Source: Hymenobacter cheonanensis (GTDB taxonomy: Bacteria; Bacteroidota; Bacteroidia; Cytophagales; Hymenobacteraceae). Taken from it: a DNA stretch of 64,000 nt. The stretch covers positions 62,001 to 126,000 of the forward strand of contig NZ_JAUQSW010000007.1 of assembly GCF_030581075.1 (NCBI RefSeq), given 5' to 3'. The notes under the pieces were generated by a model. It was not told where the DNA came from, did not search any database, and worked only from the letters and a program-made list of their open reading frames with translations. The stretch's first letter is position 1. Every line of letters begins with the position of its first letter. Shown here piece by piece: positions 1 to 8,267 of the stretch. The position numbers and the translations under genes were made by a program.

Positions 1-1
1 G

Positions 2-325
2 CTGGGTATCATTTGCTTGCAAAATGCCGGGTATACAATGTCCGACGGCTTGGATAGCGTAGACGAAGTATTGGCCAAATACCCGTCGGAGCTAACAAAA
101 GGTTATTGCTTTTATCATGGCCAAGACTTGGAGCGGGCCGTGAATGGCATGGGGCTGTGGCTAGCCTTCAGTAGCCTTGATAATGAAGCGGATACCAAGA
201 GGGTGATAGGCCAGCAAGTGCAGGATACTATGCAGAAAGTTGGTTTAGTTGTTGAATGGAACGGCGACCCGGAGTCACGGATTCAACTGCCACAAATTGA
301 CTGGCAGCGCCGATATGCAATGTAA
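2..325 (+). CDS. DUF6891-like hypothetical protein, 5' truncated
   Basis: The reading frame is open from base 2 to the TAA at 323-325, so the true start probably lies before the window. The visible part has GYCFYHGQDLERAV followed by LWLAF, which resembles the C-terminal half of DUF6891-type proteins; the family has no known function. Internal start codons (TTG at 17, ATG at 38) exist but would remove the N-terminal half of the domain. Base composition is lower in GC than the genes that follow. Family recognition is from memory, so the assignment is tentative. Confidence 0.6.
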   Translation: MGIICLQNAGYTMSDGLDSVDEVLAKYPSELTKGYCFYHGQDLERAVNGMGLWLAFSSLDNEADTKRVIGQQVQDTMQKVGLVVEWNGDPESRIQLPQIDWQRRYAM

Positions 326-335
326 ACTAGTAAGA

Positions 336-1202
336 ATGAAAAATTTGCTTTTTCCGCTGTTTTTTGCAGTAACCACCGCCCAGGCCGGCCCGCCGCAACT
401 CATTTTGCAAGTGGCCAAATTCCGCAACCTCGACCAGGTGCAGAAGGGTGGCGAGGTGGAGATTTCCGTGACGGTGCCCACCCAGCCGCTCACCTACCGG
501 CAGCGGGCGCCCCGCTCGTTTCAGTCGTCGGCGGTGGTCGATTTAGATATTCTGAAAGCCGATGGCACAGCGGCCTGGCACGAAACCGTGACGCTGAAGC
601 CGCCCGTGCTCAGCGATACCACCATTGCCATCAAAAACCCACTTAGCTTCCTCAAGCGCGTGGCCCTGCCCGATGGCACTTACACGCTGCGCGGCCGCAT
701 CCGCGACCAGTACAAGAGTGCCAACGGCGAAACTACTGTGGAGCAGCCCCTGGTGCTGGCGGCCCCCACCGGGCCGGCGTTCAGCGATTTAGTATTTCTG
801 GCCAAGCCCGCGGCCAAGGCCAGCGCCGAAAGCGTCTTCAACCGTGGGGGCTACCTGCTCACGCGGGCGGCGGGCGGCTACTACGGCCGGGGTGCCGATA
901 ACGTCTTCTTCTACACCGAGTTGAATGCGGTGCCCGCCGGCCGCTCGGTGCGCCTGCACTACCACCTGGCCGCCGACGATGGCACCGCCGCCGATGCCGA
1001 CGCGCCGCTCGTGACCACCCAGGGCGGCCGGCCCACGCCCATTGTGGGCCAGCTGCCGCTGGGCCCTATTCCGGCCGGGCATTTTACGCTTACCATTGAG
1101 GCCCGCGACGCGGCCACCAAAAAAGTAGTAGCCACCCAGCGCCAAACCGGCGAGCGTAGCCTCACCGACTATGCCCCCGCCGGGGCCGCCGTGCCCCGAT
1201 GA
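336..1202 (+). CDS. secreted hypothetical protein
   Basis: This is a 288-residue protein of unknown function. The ATG at 336 is chosen because it begins a classical signal peptide (MKNLLFPLFFAVTTAQA, then GPP). The frame extends upstream to 249, but that would overlap the preceding gene and place a charged stretch before the signal. The mature part is rich in short beta-like segments (VEISVTVP, YTLRGRIRDQY, FTLTIEARDA), suggesting a periplasmic or surface Ig-like fold, which is inference. Its TGA overlaps the ATG of the acyltransferase (ATGA at 1199-1202), so the two are probably translationally coupled. Confidence 0.75.
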   Translation: MKNLLFPLFFAVTTAQAGPPQLILQVAKFRNLDQVQKGGEVEISVTVPTQPLTYRQRAPRSFQSSAVVDLDILKADGTAAWHETVTLKPPVLSDTTIAIKNPLSFLKRVALPDGTYTLRGRIRDQYKSANGETTVEQPLVLAAPTGPAFSDLVFLAKPAAKASAESVFNRGGYLLTRAAGGYYGRGADNVFFYTELNAVPAGRSVRLHYHLAADDGTAADADAPLVTTQGGRPTPIVGQLPLGPIPAGHFTLTIEARDAATKKVVATQRQTGERSLTDYAPAGAAVPR

Positions 1203-2119
1203 GCCAGCCCGCTGCCCTGCCCTGGTACTACCGCCTGCTTACGGCCCTGCTGCTGGGGCTAGCCCACCTGCCTCTCACGGTACTGCACGGCTTTGCCCGG
1301 CTCATCTACTGGCTGCTGGCCTACGTGGTGCACTACCGCGAAAAAGTGGTGCTCGATAACCTGCGCCACGCTTTCCCGGCTAAGACGGAGGCCGAAATAC
1401 GCCGCATTACCCGGCAGTTTTACTGGCACTTCGCGCAGGTAATGGTCGAGATTCTGAAGCTGGCCAGCATCAGCGCCGAGGAACTGAAGCGCCGTATGCG
1501 CTTCAGCAACCCCGAAGTGCTCGGTGCCCCCCTGGCCGCTGGCCGGCAGGTGCTGGTGCTGGGCTCGCACATGGGCAACTGGGAGTGGATACTCGGCGGC
1601 GCGGCCCTGCTATTTCCGGGGCAGATAACGGGCGTGTATAAGCTGCTGAACAATAAGTTTTTCGAGCAGTTTACGCTGCGCCTGCGCACCCGGCTAGGGG
1701 CGGGCGCGGTGCCTATGCTCGGCACGTTCCGGCACTTGGTGCGCTACCGGGGCCAGGGCCAGGAGCTGAGCCTGCTCATCGACCAGGCGGCCGGCCCCGA
1801 CGACCGCCCGTACTGGACTGACTTTCTCAACCGCGAAGCCGGCTTTTACACCAGCGCCGACCGGCTGGCCGTGCAGTTCGACTGCGACGTGCTGTACGTG
1901 GGCGTTCGGCGGGTGCGGCGCGGCTACTACGAGGCGCGCTTTGTGCAGCTGCCGCAGGGCGAGGAAATCAGCGCGGGTGCCAAGTCGCTGGATGCGCTGG
2001 AGCGCTTCCCAGCCACCGAGGCCTTTGTGCGCCAACTGGAGGCCGATATTCGCGCCTATCCCGAGCAGTACCTCTGGACGCACCGCCGCTGGAAACACAC
2101 GCGCCCGGCGCACCAGTAG
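1199..2119 (+). CDS. lysophospholipid / lipid A acyltransferase family protein
   Basis: This 306-residue protein belongs to the LpxL/HtrB-like acyltransferase family, inner-membrane enzymes that transfer acyl chains to lipid A precursors or lysophospholipids. A hydrophobic N-terminal segment (about residues 10-45) is followed by the catalytic H-x4-E motif in GSHMGNWEW (His124, Glu129). The length is normal for the family. The start overlaps the stop of the preceding secreted-protein gene by four bases, and a strong palindrome follows the stop. The exact acceptor cannot be told from sequence; a KDO-lipid A acylation role is likely. Confidence 0.85.
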   Translation: MSQPAALPWYYRLLTALLLGLAHLPLTVLHGFARLIYWLLAYVVHYREKVVLDNLRHAFPAKTEAEIRRITRQFYWHFAQVMVEILKLASISAEELKRRMRFSNPEVLGAPLAAGRQVLVLGSHMGNWEWILGGAALLFPGQITGVYKLLNNKFFEQFTLRLRTRLGAGAVPMLGTFRHLVRYRGQGQELSLLIDQAAGPDDRPYWTDFLNREAGFYTSADRLAVQFDCDVLYVGVRRVRRGYYEARFVQLPQGEEISAGAKSLDALERFPATEAFVRQLEADIRAYPEQYLWTHRRWKHTRPAHQ

Positions 2120-2123
2120 GCTG

Positions 2124-2173
2124 AAACGCGAAACGGCCGGCTGCGAATGCTCGCAGCCGGCCGTTTCGCGTTT
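2124..2173. terminator. perfect 23-bp hairpin between convergent genes
   Basis: Arms 2124-2146 and 2151-2173 are perfectly complementary around the loop ATGC. The hairpin lies five bases after the acyltransferase stop and just beyond the stop of the convergent YciO/TsaC-like gene, so it can serve both strands. The outer arms are A-rich on the left and T-rich on the right. Confidence 0.7.
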
Positions 2174-2187
2174 GCCAGGGAGCTTTT

Positions 2188-2820
2188 TTACAAAAACTGC
2201 TCAATATCGCCCAAGCCCTGGCGCACCAGCTCGAAGTCATCGTTGGTGCAATCCACGATGGTGCTGGGCTCGTTGCCACCGAAGCCGCCGTCGATGACGA
2301 GGTCGACGAGCGAGCGGTATTTTTCAAAAATCAGGTCGGGGTCGGTCACGTATTCTTCCAGCGTCTCCTCGCTTTCGCGCACCGAGGTGCTCACGATGGG
2401 CGTGCCGAATTCCTTCACAATCTGGCGCACAATCTGGTTATCGGGCACCCGGATGCCCACCGTGCTGCGCTTCACGCCGCCGTAGCGCGGGGCGTTGGGG
2501 CTAGCCTCGAAAATGAACGTAAACGGACCCGGCAGCGCCTTTTTAATCACCTTAAACACCGGCGTAGTGATGCCGTGCGCGTAATCGCTGATGTGCGACA
2601 AATCGTGGCAGATAAAGCTCAGATTAGCTTTTTCGGGCTTCAAGCCTTTGATGCGGCACAGCTTCTCAACCGCTTTCGCGTTGTTGATATCGCAGCCAAT
2701 GCCATAAACCGTATCGGTGGGGTAAATAATAAGCCCGCCTTTGCGCAGCACTTCTACTACTTGCAGAATGCGGTTTTGGGGCGGGTTATCAGGATGGATG
2801 CGGAGCAGGGTAGCGGCCAT
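2188..2820 (-). CDS. Sua5/YciO/YrdC-family protein (L-threonylcarbamoyladenylate synthase-like)
   Basis: The 210-residue protein has the single YrdC-like fold without the extra C-terminal Sua5 domain. Visible signatures are the early GGLIIYPTDTVYGIGCD loop, LPGPFTFIF, VGIRVPD and PSTIVDCT. Members make threonylcarbamoyl-AMP for t6A modification of ANN-decoding tRNAs. The opening IHPDNPPQ and the ending QGLGDIEQFL look more like the YciO branch, whose physiological role is less certain, than like TsaC. The ATG at 2820 starts the protein close to the conserved core. The gene stands alone and is convergent with the acyltransferase. Confidence 0.85.
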   Translation of the reverse strand: MAATLLRIHPDNPPQNRILQVVEVLRKGGLIIYPTDTVYGIGCDINNAKAVEKLCRIKGLKPEKANLSFICHDLSHISDYAHGITTPVFKVIKKALPGPFTFIFEASPNAPRYGGVKRSTVGIRVPDNQIVRQIVKEFGTPIVSTSVRESEETLEEYVTDPDLIFEKYRSLVDLVIDGGFGGNEPSTIVDCTNDDFELVRQGLGDIEQFL

Positions 2821-2992
2821 AGGGCAGAAAAAGGGATAATGAATAACGATGGGCCAGTGGGGGCGGCCCGTTGGGGCGGGAAAGGTACTACGGCCGGCGG
2901 TTTTGGGCGGCTGGCCGGCTTTCGGTTGGGGGTTATAAGCAAAAGCGCCGCCAGTTGTTTAGGCCGGCCGCGTTGGTAGGGCAGGGCGGAGT

Positions 2993-3000
2993 TAATTTTG
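2993..3000 (+). promoter_or_regulatory. Bacteroidota -7 box (TAATTTTG) for mltG
   Basis: TAATTTTG matches the TAnnTTTG -7 consensus of Bacteroidota primary sigma factors. A TTGG sits about 20 bases upstream (near 2973), compatible with the TTG -33 element. The mltG ATG lies 20 bases downstream. Confidence 0.6.
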
Positions 3001-3020
3001 AAGTCCTTATTCCCTGCTCC

Positions 3021-4124
3021 ATGTCTGAACCTGTCAAAAAGTCCGCTATCGAGTACCGGGCTGATTCCATCAAGCGCCGCAACCGCTTTGCCACCGTGAG
3101 CGTGATTATCGGCCTGCTGCTGGTATGCTTCTCGTATTATTTCTTCCAGATTTTCTACACCACCAACATCGACACCCGCGACAAGCCCGCGTTTGCCTAC
3201 ATCCACCGGGGCGACGACTGGCAGAAGGCTCTGGTAGCGGTAGAAAACGTGCGGGCCGAGGGCGAAAAAGTGGTGATTGACCCGCTCTCGCTGCACTTCG
3301 TAGGCAAGCTCATGGGCTACAACAAGCCCGGCGCCGTGAAGCCCGGCCGCTACGAGCTAAAAACCGGCATGACCAATCGCCAGGTAATCAACCTGCTGAA
3401 GTCGGGCCGCCAAACGCCGCTCAAGCTCACCTTCACCAACGTGCGCCTGCGCCGCGAGCTGGCCACCAAGCTCAGCAAGCAAATCGACGCCAAGCCCCGG
3501 CAGATTGATTCGCTGCTCAGCAGCCCTAGCTACACCAAGAGCCTGGGCTTCGACACCACTACGGTACTCTCGATGTTCATCCCCAACACTTACGAGCTGT
3601 ACTGGAATACTTCGGCCCAGAACCTCATGCAGCGCATGAAAACCGAGTATGAGAAATTCTGGACGCCCGAGCGCGACGAAGCCCGCCAGAAGCTAGGCCT
3701 GACCCGCGTGCAAGTGAGTACCCTAGCCAGTATTGTGGAGGCCGAGCAGCAGCAGCACGCCGACGAGCGCCCCCGCATTGCCGGGGTGTACCTCAACCGC
3801 CTCAAGCGCGGCATGAAGCTGCAAGCCGACCCCACCGTAGTATTCGCCAACGGCGACTTCGGCATCAAGCGCGTGCTCAACGTGCACCTGCAAAAAGATT
3901 CGCCCTACAACACCTATAAGTACGCTGGCCTGCCGCCCGGCCCCATCGACCTGCCTAGCATCGCCAGCCTCAACGCCGTGCTGCACCCCGAGCAAAACGA
4001 TTACCTCTACTTCTGTGCCAAGGACGATTTCAGCGGCTACCACGCCTTCGCCGCCACCCAGGCCCAGCACCTCGTGAATGCCCGCCGCTACCAGGCGGCG
4101 CTCACGCGGGCGGGCATTCGCTAG
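3021..4124 (+). CDS. mltG: endolytic murein transglycosylase MltG
   Basis: This 367-residue, single-pass inner-membrane enzyme cleaves nascent glycan strands and is thought to set their length. One transmembrane helix lies at about residues 22-45, after a basic N-terminus. The YceG-like domain follows, with LASIVEAE containing the expected catalytic glutamate (Glu240), then YLNRLKRGMKLQADPTVVF, SPYNTYKYAGLPPGPI and YLYFCAKDDFSGYHAF, all hallmarks of MltG. The ATG at 3021 is chosen because it follows a good -7 box; the open frame continues upstream without typical MltG sequence. Confidence 0.95.
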   Translation: MSEPVKKSAIEYRADSIKRRNRFATVSVIIGLLLVCFSYYFFQIFYTTNIDTRDKPAFAYIHRGDDWQKALVAVENVRAEGEKVVIDPLSLHFVGKLMGYNKPGAVKPGRYELKTGMTNRQVINLLKSGRQTPLKLTFTNVRLRRELATKLSKQIDAKPRQIDSLLSSPSYTKSLGFDTTTVLSMFIPNTYELYWNTSAQNLMQRMKTEYEKFWTPERDEARQKLGLTRVQVSTLASIVEAEQQQHADERPRIAGVYLNRLKRGMKLQADPTVVFANGDFGIKRVLNVHLQKDSPYNTYKYAGLPPGPIDLPSIASLNAVLHPEQNDYLYFCAKDDFSGYHAFAATQAQHLVNARRYQAALTRAGIR

Positions 4125-4145
4125 GACCTGTTCTTCGTGTTCCTC

Positions 4146-4240
4146 ACGTCTGTCATGCTGACGAAGGAAGCATCTTGTCAGGGTAGAGCAGCTGCCTGGC
4201 AAACCTGATAAGATGCTTCCTTCGTCAGCATGACAGACGT
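4146..4240. repeat. family A palindromic element, solo
   Basis: Arms 4146-4176 and 4210-4240 are perfectly complementary over 31 bp, with a 33-base loop that is itself partly paired. The arm contains GTCATGCTGA and GAAGCATCT, shared with the copies at 4778-4879, 53667-54387 and 56861-57404. It sits between mltG and the thioesterase gene and may also act as a terminator for mltG. Confidence 0.8.
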
Positions 4241-4265
4241 TTTATAACGTCATTTATAAGTTCTT

Positions 4266-4754
4266 ATGTACCAATCCGATATTCAAATCCGCGTGCGCTA
4301 CGCCGAAACCGACCAGATGGGCTACGTCTATCACGGCAACTACGCGGCGTATTTTGAGGTAGCCCGCACCGAATCGTTTCGGGAGCTGGGCATTCGCTAC
4401 AAAGACCTGGAAGGGCAGGGGGTAGGCATGCCGGTGGGCGAGCTGCACACCCGCTTCCGCCGCCCCGCCCGCTACGACGACCTGCTCACCATTCGCGTGC
4501 TGCTGCGCGAACTGGCCGAAGGCTCGCGGGTGAAATTCGAGTACGAAATTCGCAACGAGGCCGGCGAGCTGCTCACCGAAGGCTACACCCTCATGGTATT
4601 TGTGAGCACCGCCACCGGCCGCCCCGTGCCCATCCCCGACAGCGTGCGCCAGAAGCTAGCCCCGTATTTCGCCGAAGGTGAGGGCGACAGTCCGCTAGGC
4701 CCCGGCCGCGCCACGCCCGGCGAGGCGCCCGCCCCGGCCGCGTTTGGTAAGTGA
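4266..4754 (+). CDS. acyl-CoA thioesterase, YbgC/4HBT hot-dog family
   Basis: This 162-residue single hot-dog domain protein belongs to the 4-hydroxybenzoyl-CoA thioesterase group, which hydrolyses acyl-CoA thioesters. The N-terminal RVRYAETDQMGYVYHGNYAA is the family signature, including the Asp and the YHGNY segment that build the active site. The last 25 residues are a Pro/Gly/Ala-rich tail outside the fold. The gene lies between two family A palindromes, so it is probably transcribed alone. The natural substrate cannot be inferred. Confidence 0.85.
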   Translation: MYQSDIQIRVRYAETDQMGYVYHGNYAAYFEVARTESFRELGIRYKDLEGQGVGMPVGELHTRFRRPARYDDLLTIRVLLRELAEGSRVKFEYEIRNEAGELLTEGYTLMVFVSTATGRPVPIPDSVRQKLAPYFAEGEGDSPLGPGRATPGEAPAPAAFGK

Positions 4755-4777
4755 AACTAGGAACGAACAAGAAAACT

Positions 4778-4879
4778 AGAACGTCATGCTGAACGAAGTG
4801 AAGCATCTCGCTCAAATCGGTAGATTAGCAACCCTAGCGGAGCGAGTGAGATGCTTCACTTCGTTCAGCATGACGTTCT
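4778..4879. repeat. family A palindromic element, solo
   Basis: Arms 4778-4809 and 4848-4879 are perfectly complementary over 32 bp with a 38-base loop. It carries the family A motif GTCATGCTGAACGAAG and lies between the thioesterase gene and the YihY/BrkB gene. Confidence 0.8.
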
Positions 4880-4910
4880 TTAGTACTGCTTTAGTCTTCA
4901 GCCTCATTTA

Positions 4911-5870
4911 ATGCTCGCTCCTCCCGCCCGCCGCCGCGCTATGCTGCCCGATGTGCGCCGCCACCGCGCCTACCGCACGCTTATGGCGTGGGGCAAGCGC
5001 CAGCGCATGCGCGGGGGCCGCATCTCGGTATATGAGGTGGGCGAGCGCGTGCTGCACGAGCTGCGCCTCGACTCGCTCGAAAAGCGCGCCGCCTACATGG
5101 CCTTCAACCTCACGCTGGCCCTGTTTCCGACCATTATTTTCCTGTTCACGCTCATCCCGTACATCCCGGTGCCCAATCTGGACGTGGACATTCTCCAGTT
5201 CCTGGCCGACATCATGCCCCACGAGCTGTACTCGGCCACGGCGGGCACCATCGAGGACATTGTGCGCATTCCGCACGGCGGCCTGCTCTCCTTCGGGTTT
5301 GTATCGGCCCTGGTGCTGTCCAGCAACGGCATTATGGCCCTGCTCGATGCGTTTGAGAAAAAATACCCCTGGTTTAAGCACCGCGGCTACTTGCATAAGC
5401 GTCTGATAGCCACCGGCCTCACCTTTGCGCTAGCCCTCATTTTGGTGATTGCCATCGCGGGCATCTTCTTCGGCACCTTCATCATCGATGGGCTGGTGTT
5501 CTACGAAATCGTGCCCGAAAGCTCCACCGAATTCATGATTCTGGTGCTGCGCTACGGCTCGCTCATCGGCCTGTTTCTCACCACTACCTGCGTTATCTAT
5601 TACTTCGTGCCGCCGGTGCACGACAAGTGGCCCTTCATTTCGACCGGGGCCCTGGTGGCCACGCTGCTCATCTTCCTGGTGTCGTTTCTGTTCACGCTCT
5701 ACGTGCGCATCTTCAACTCCTACAACCACTTCTACGGCTCCATCGGGGCGCTGGTGGGCTTCATGGTGTGGCTGGAGTTTGTGTGCATGACGCTCATTAT
5801 CGGCTTCGAAGTCAACGTGAGCATCGACGCCGTAACGGGCCGGCTGGAGGTAATGCCCAAGCAAGCCTGA
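4911..5870 (+). CDS. YihY/virulence factor BrkB family membrane protein
   Basis: This 319-residue inner-membrane protein contains about six hydrophobic segments in the pattern of the YihY (BrkB) family, whose function is not settled. Recognisable parts are KRAAYMAFNLTLALFPTI in the first helix region, YVRIFNSYNHFYGSIGALV late in the protein, and the final VWLEFVCMTLIIGFEVN. The first 40 residues are basic and not conserved, so translation could instead begin at the ATGs at 4941 or 4983. The gene follows a palindromic element and precedes the tRNA pair. Confidence 0.85.
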   Translation: MLAPPARRRAMLPDVRRHRAYRTLMAWGKRQRMRGGRISVYEVGERVLHELRLDSLEKRAAYMAFNLTLALFPTIIFLFTLIPYIPVPNLDVDILQFLADIMPHELYSATAGTIEDIVRIPHGGLLSFGFVSALVLSSNGIMALLDAFEKKYPWFKHRGYLHKRLIATGLTFALALILVIAIAGIFFGTFIIDGLVFYEIVPESSTEFMILVLRYGSLIGLFLTTTCVIYYFVPPVHDKWPFISTGALVATLLIFLVSFLFTLYVRIFNSYNHFYGSIGALVGFMVWLEFVCMTLIIGFEVNVSIDAVTGRLEVMPKQA

Positions 5871-5956
5871 AAAAAAATGAGGAATTGATAGTGAGGCACC
5901 TAGCAGAAAAATCAAGAAAATTCGGCGCCGGCTCTTCCGCATTCCCATTTTCTGCC

Positions 5957-5964
5957 TAATTTTG
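5957..5964 (+). promoter_or_regulatory. -7 box (TAATTTTG) for the tRNA-Ser pair
   Basis: A TAnnTTTG match lies 29 bases before the first serine tRNA. Both tRNAs lie downstream on the same strand and are followed by a terminator, so this is the likely promoter of the pair. No clear TTG -33 element was found. Confidence 0.5.
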
Positions 5965-5993
5965 CAGCCCCAACCACTCAATTTGGGACCTTT

Positions 5994-6080
5994 AGAGAGG
6001 TGGCAGAGTGGTCGAATGCGACGGATTCGAAATCCGTTATACCTGCAAGGGTATCGGGGGTTCGAATCCCCCCCTCTCTG
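5994..6080 (+). tRNA. tRNA-Ser (anticodon CGA)
   Basis: The seven-base acceptor stem AGAGAGG pairs with CCTCTCT, followed by the discriminator G. The D arm has GGCAGAGTGGTCGAATGC, the anticodon stem CGGAT/ATCCG encloses TTCGAAA (anticodon CGA), a long variable arm typical of class II tRNAs follows, and the T loop is TTCGAAT. CCA is not encoded. It reads UCG codons. Confidence 0.95.
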
Positions 6081-6156
6081 CGAAATGGTGAAATAGTGCC
6101 TTGGTGAAGTGGCTTCCACTCTTCGCCAAGTTGCCGTTTTACCATTTTATTTTTCT

Positions 6157-6241
6157 AGAGAAGTGGCAGAGTGGTCGATTGCGGCGGTCTTGAAAACCGC
6201 TGACTGTAACAGGTCCGGGGGTTCGAATCCCTCCTTCTCTG
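6157..6241 (+). tRNA. tRNA-Ser (anticodon TGA)
   Basis: The acceptor stem AGAGAAG pairs with CTTCTCT, followed by the discriminator G. The anticodon stem GCGGT/ACCGC encloses CTTGAAA (anticodon TGA), with a long variable arm and the T loop TTCGAAT. CCA is not encoded. It lies 76 bases after the other serine tRNA and shares the terminator behind it. Confidence 0.95.
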
Positions 6242-6245
6242 CGAA

Positions 6246-6277
6246 AGCCCCTAGCGTTGCGCTAGGGGCTTTTTTTT
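6246..6277 (+). terminator. intrinsic terminator of the tRNA-Ser pair
   Basis: An 11-bp perfect stem (AGCCCCTAGCG / CGCTAGGGGCT) with a TTG loop is followed at once by a run of T residues. It begins five bases after the second tRNA. Confidence 0.9.
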
Positions 6278-6534
6278 GTTTCAGCAGGGCGGCCTGGTCC
6301 GCAGATTCAGAAGCCAAATCAAGCCGCTGAGTGCAGTGCCGGCGGGGTAGGAGCGGGGCGGCTCATCTGGCGACGGCGCGGACCTGCCGGGCCGGGCAGT
6401 GGGTAGCAATGACAGGAAATAATTCAGCGACAGATGGTTGCGCAGGTTGTCTATACGTTGTTCACGTTTCTACTTAGATAAAAACCTTTTCGCGGCGGAT
6501 TATTGACCAAATATTTCGCTAGCTGGGTTTCTTT
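6278..6534. other. intergenic stretch without recognised gene
   Basis: This lies between the tRNA terminator and a short pseudogene-like remnant. It has no convincing open frame, tRNA, repeat arm or promoter motif. It becomes AT-richer near 6470-6520. Confidence 0.4.
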
Positions 6535-6612
6535 ATGCCGGCTGCCGTGCCCCTGGCTTAGGCCCAAGCTACCGGCGGGGTGGGCATTGGCACCACCACG
6601 CCCCGCATCGGC
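6535..6612 (+). pseudogene. possible decayed 5' end of a surface-protein gene
   Basis: Reading from the ATG at 6535 gives MPAAVPLA, a stop (TAG), then AQATGGVGIGTTTPRI. The segment AQ-x-GGVGIGTTTP is how many Bacteroidota secreted, tail-fibre-like proteins begin right after the signal peptide. Here it is broken by an in-frame stop and runs into unrelated sequence. The signal peptide is incomplete. This could be chance in GC-rich DNA; the GVGIGTTTP match is the only real argument. Confidence 0.35.
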
Positions 6613-6742
6613 TGCTTGCAATTTTCGGGCGAATGGCTACGCCTTGCCTGCCGGGCACCGGGGCCTGGCCGGCCGCTGGCAACGGCCTGGCGCCCGGCCC
6701 GTACCTGGCAGCTAGCCGCTTATTTTTTGCGCTTTCTCCCCT

Positions 6743-7429
6743 ATGAAACCCCACGTTATCTGCCACATGGTGGCTTCGCTCGACGGCCGCATTATTACCA
6801 GCCGCTGGGGCGCCGCGCCCACTACCAAAGCTTACGAAACCACCGCCGCCACCTTCGATGCGCAGGCCTGGCTCTGCGGCCGCGTGACGATGGAAAAGGA
6901 CTTTACCGATGGCCTGGCGCCCGACCTGCGGCCCGGCACTGCCCCGCCCGACCGCCACGATTTCGTGGCCGATAAGGAGGCTACTTCCTTTGCCGTTGCC
7001 ATCGATGCGCACGGCAAGCTGGGCTGGGAGGCGGGCCACATCGACGCCGACCACCTTATCAGCGTGCTGACCGAGCAGGCCAGCGACGAGTATCTGGCCT
7101 ACCTGCGCCGGCAGGGCGTGTCGTACATTTTTGGCGGCACGAAAGAGTTGGATTTCAAGCTGGTGCTTGACAAGCTCAGCCAGTTATTTCCCATCAAAAC
7201 CATTCTGCTCGAAGGCGGCGGCCACGTCAACGGCTCGCTGCTCAAGGCGGGCCTGGTCGATGAACTGAGCTTGTTGCACTACCCCGTTATCGACGGGGCG
7301 GCCAGCTCGGCGGCCGTTTTTGAGCTTGGCAAGCAGCCCGGCCCGCCCGCCAAGCTGCGCCTGAAGCACGTAGAGCAACTGCCCGACGGCCTGGTGTGGC
7401 TGCGCTACGATGTGCTGGGCCACCACTAG
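6743..7429 (+). CDS. RibD C-terminal-domain (dihydrofolate reductase-like) protein
   Basis: The 228-residue protein matches the reductase domain shared by RibD and bacterial dihydrofolate-reductase-like proteins, which bind NADPH. Visible features are the N-terminal VICHMVASLDGRI, the conserved GRVTMEKDF, the GGTKELDF segment and ILLEGGGHVNGSLL near the C-terminus. No deaminase domain is present and no riboflavin genes are nearby, so a riboflavin role is not supported; a general NADPH-dependent reductase is the safer call. It stands alone. Confidence 0.85.
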   Translation: MKPHVICHMVASLDGRIITSRWGAAPTTKAYETTAATFDAQAWLCGRVTMEKDFTDGLAPDLRPGTAPPDRHDFVADKEATSFAVAIDAHGKLGWEAGHIDADHLISVLTEQASDEYLAYLRRQGVSYIFGGTKELDFKLVLDKLSQLFPIKTILLEGGGHVNGSLLKAGLVDELSLLHYPVIDGAASSAAVFELGKQPGPPAKLRLKHVEQLPDGLVWLRYDVLGHH

Positions 7430-7539
7430 GGCAGCACGCGCCGGTGCGCAGCCGTGGCTAGGCCGCTGCTGCGCACCGGCGCGTGCCAGGGTAGGTTTAC
7501 GAAGGTGAATAGGGCTGACAAGGCTTACGTAATAGCTAT

Positions 7540-7950
7540 TTACTGCGCCGCTGCCTGGTATTCGGCATCAGTCACGGGCGCTAGCCACACGGGCGCGCCC
7601 TGGCTGGCGCTGGGGTTGATGGCCAGGTGCGCAAACCAATCGGTGGCCGTGGCGCCGTGCCAGTGCACGACATCGGGGGCAATCACGACGGTGTCGCCGG
7701 CCCGCAGGCGGCGCGCGGGCTGGCCTTTTTCCTGGTAGTAGCCGGTGCCGGCCGTCACCACAAGCAGCTGGCCGTGCGGGTGCGCGTGCCAGTTGTTGCG
7801 GCAGCCGGGCTCAAATAGCACGTCGCCCACGGTGCAGTCGGTGGCGTTGCCAGCGGGGGCCAGCATTTTGACCCAGGCCGTGCCGGTGAAATACTGGGCT
7901 TGCGCCGGCTTAGCCTCGGCCGGGGCCACTTGGTTTGCTTGGTTGCTCAT
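7540..7950 (-). CDS. cupin domain protein
   Basis: This 136-residue single-domain cupin has the metal-binding motif in NNWHAHPHGQLLVVT (His-x-His and Gln), then AGDTVVIAPDVVHWHGA and WFAHLAINP as the second motif. The ATG at 7950 gives a start near the fold; the frame runs further upstream to 8061 with non-conserved sequence. Similar small cupins occur with carboxymuconolactone decarboxylase-like proteins or as enzymes acting on small organic acids, but no such partner is adjacent. Substrate unknown. Confidence 0.85.
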   Translation of the reverse strand: MSNQANQVAPAEAKPAQAQYFTGTAWVKMLAPAGNATDCTVGDVLFEPGCRNNWHAHPHGQLLVVTAGTGYYQEKGQPARRLRAGDTVVIAPDVVHWHGATATDWFAHLAINPSASQGAPVWLAPVTDAEYQAAAQ

Positions 7951-8267
7951 AGAAAATAGCGGTTTAGGGCTGCGGGGGGCAGCGTGCTGTATACGATACA
8001 AAGGTCTTCTGGCCGCGTTTTTTAAAAGAACAGGAAGCAAACCATTGCTTATAGAATTCAACTGGCAGCTTGGGCCCGGCGCTCGCTCGCTAGGCTAGTA
8101 GCCCGGCGGGCTAGCGGCTGGAACCGGCATTTCACCCAGGTTTGGTAGAACGCAGCAAGGTGCTAGTAGCCAAAGTCGGGCAGCCGGTAGCCGCTGCTTT
8201 TTGCGGGCGCGATACTACGAAGCGGTGCCAGGCCGTTGTAGGCTTACACCTTTTCACTCACGTACTT

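Noticed and set aside
2871..3020. Longer mltG start at 2871
   Set aside because: The upstream in-frame residues are not MltG-like, and the -7 box at 2993-3000 would lie inside the coding region.
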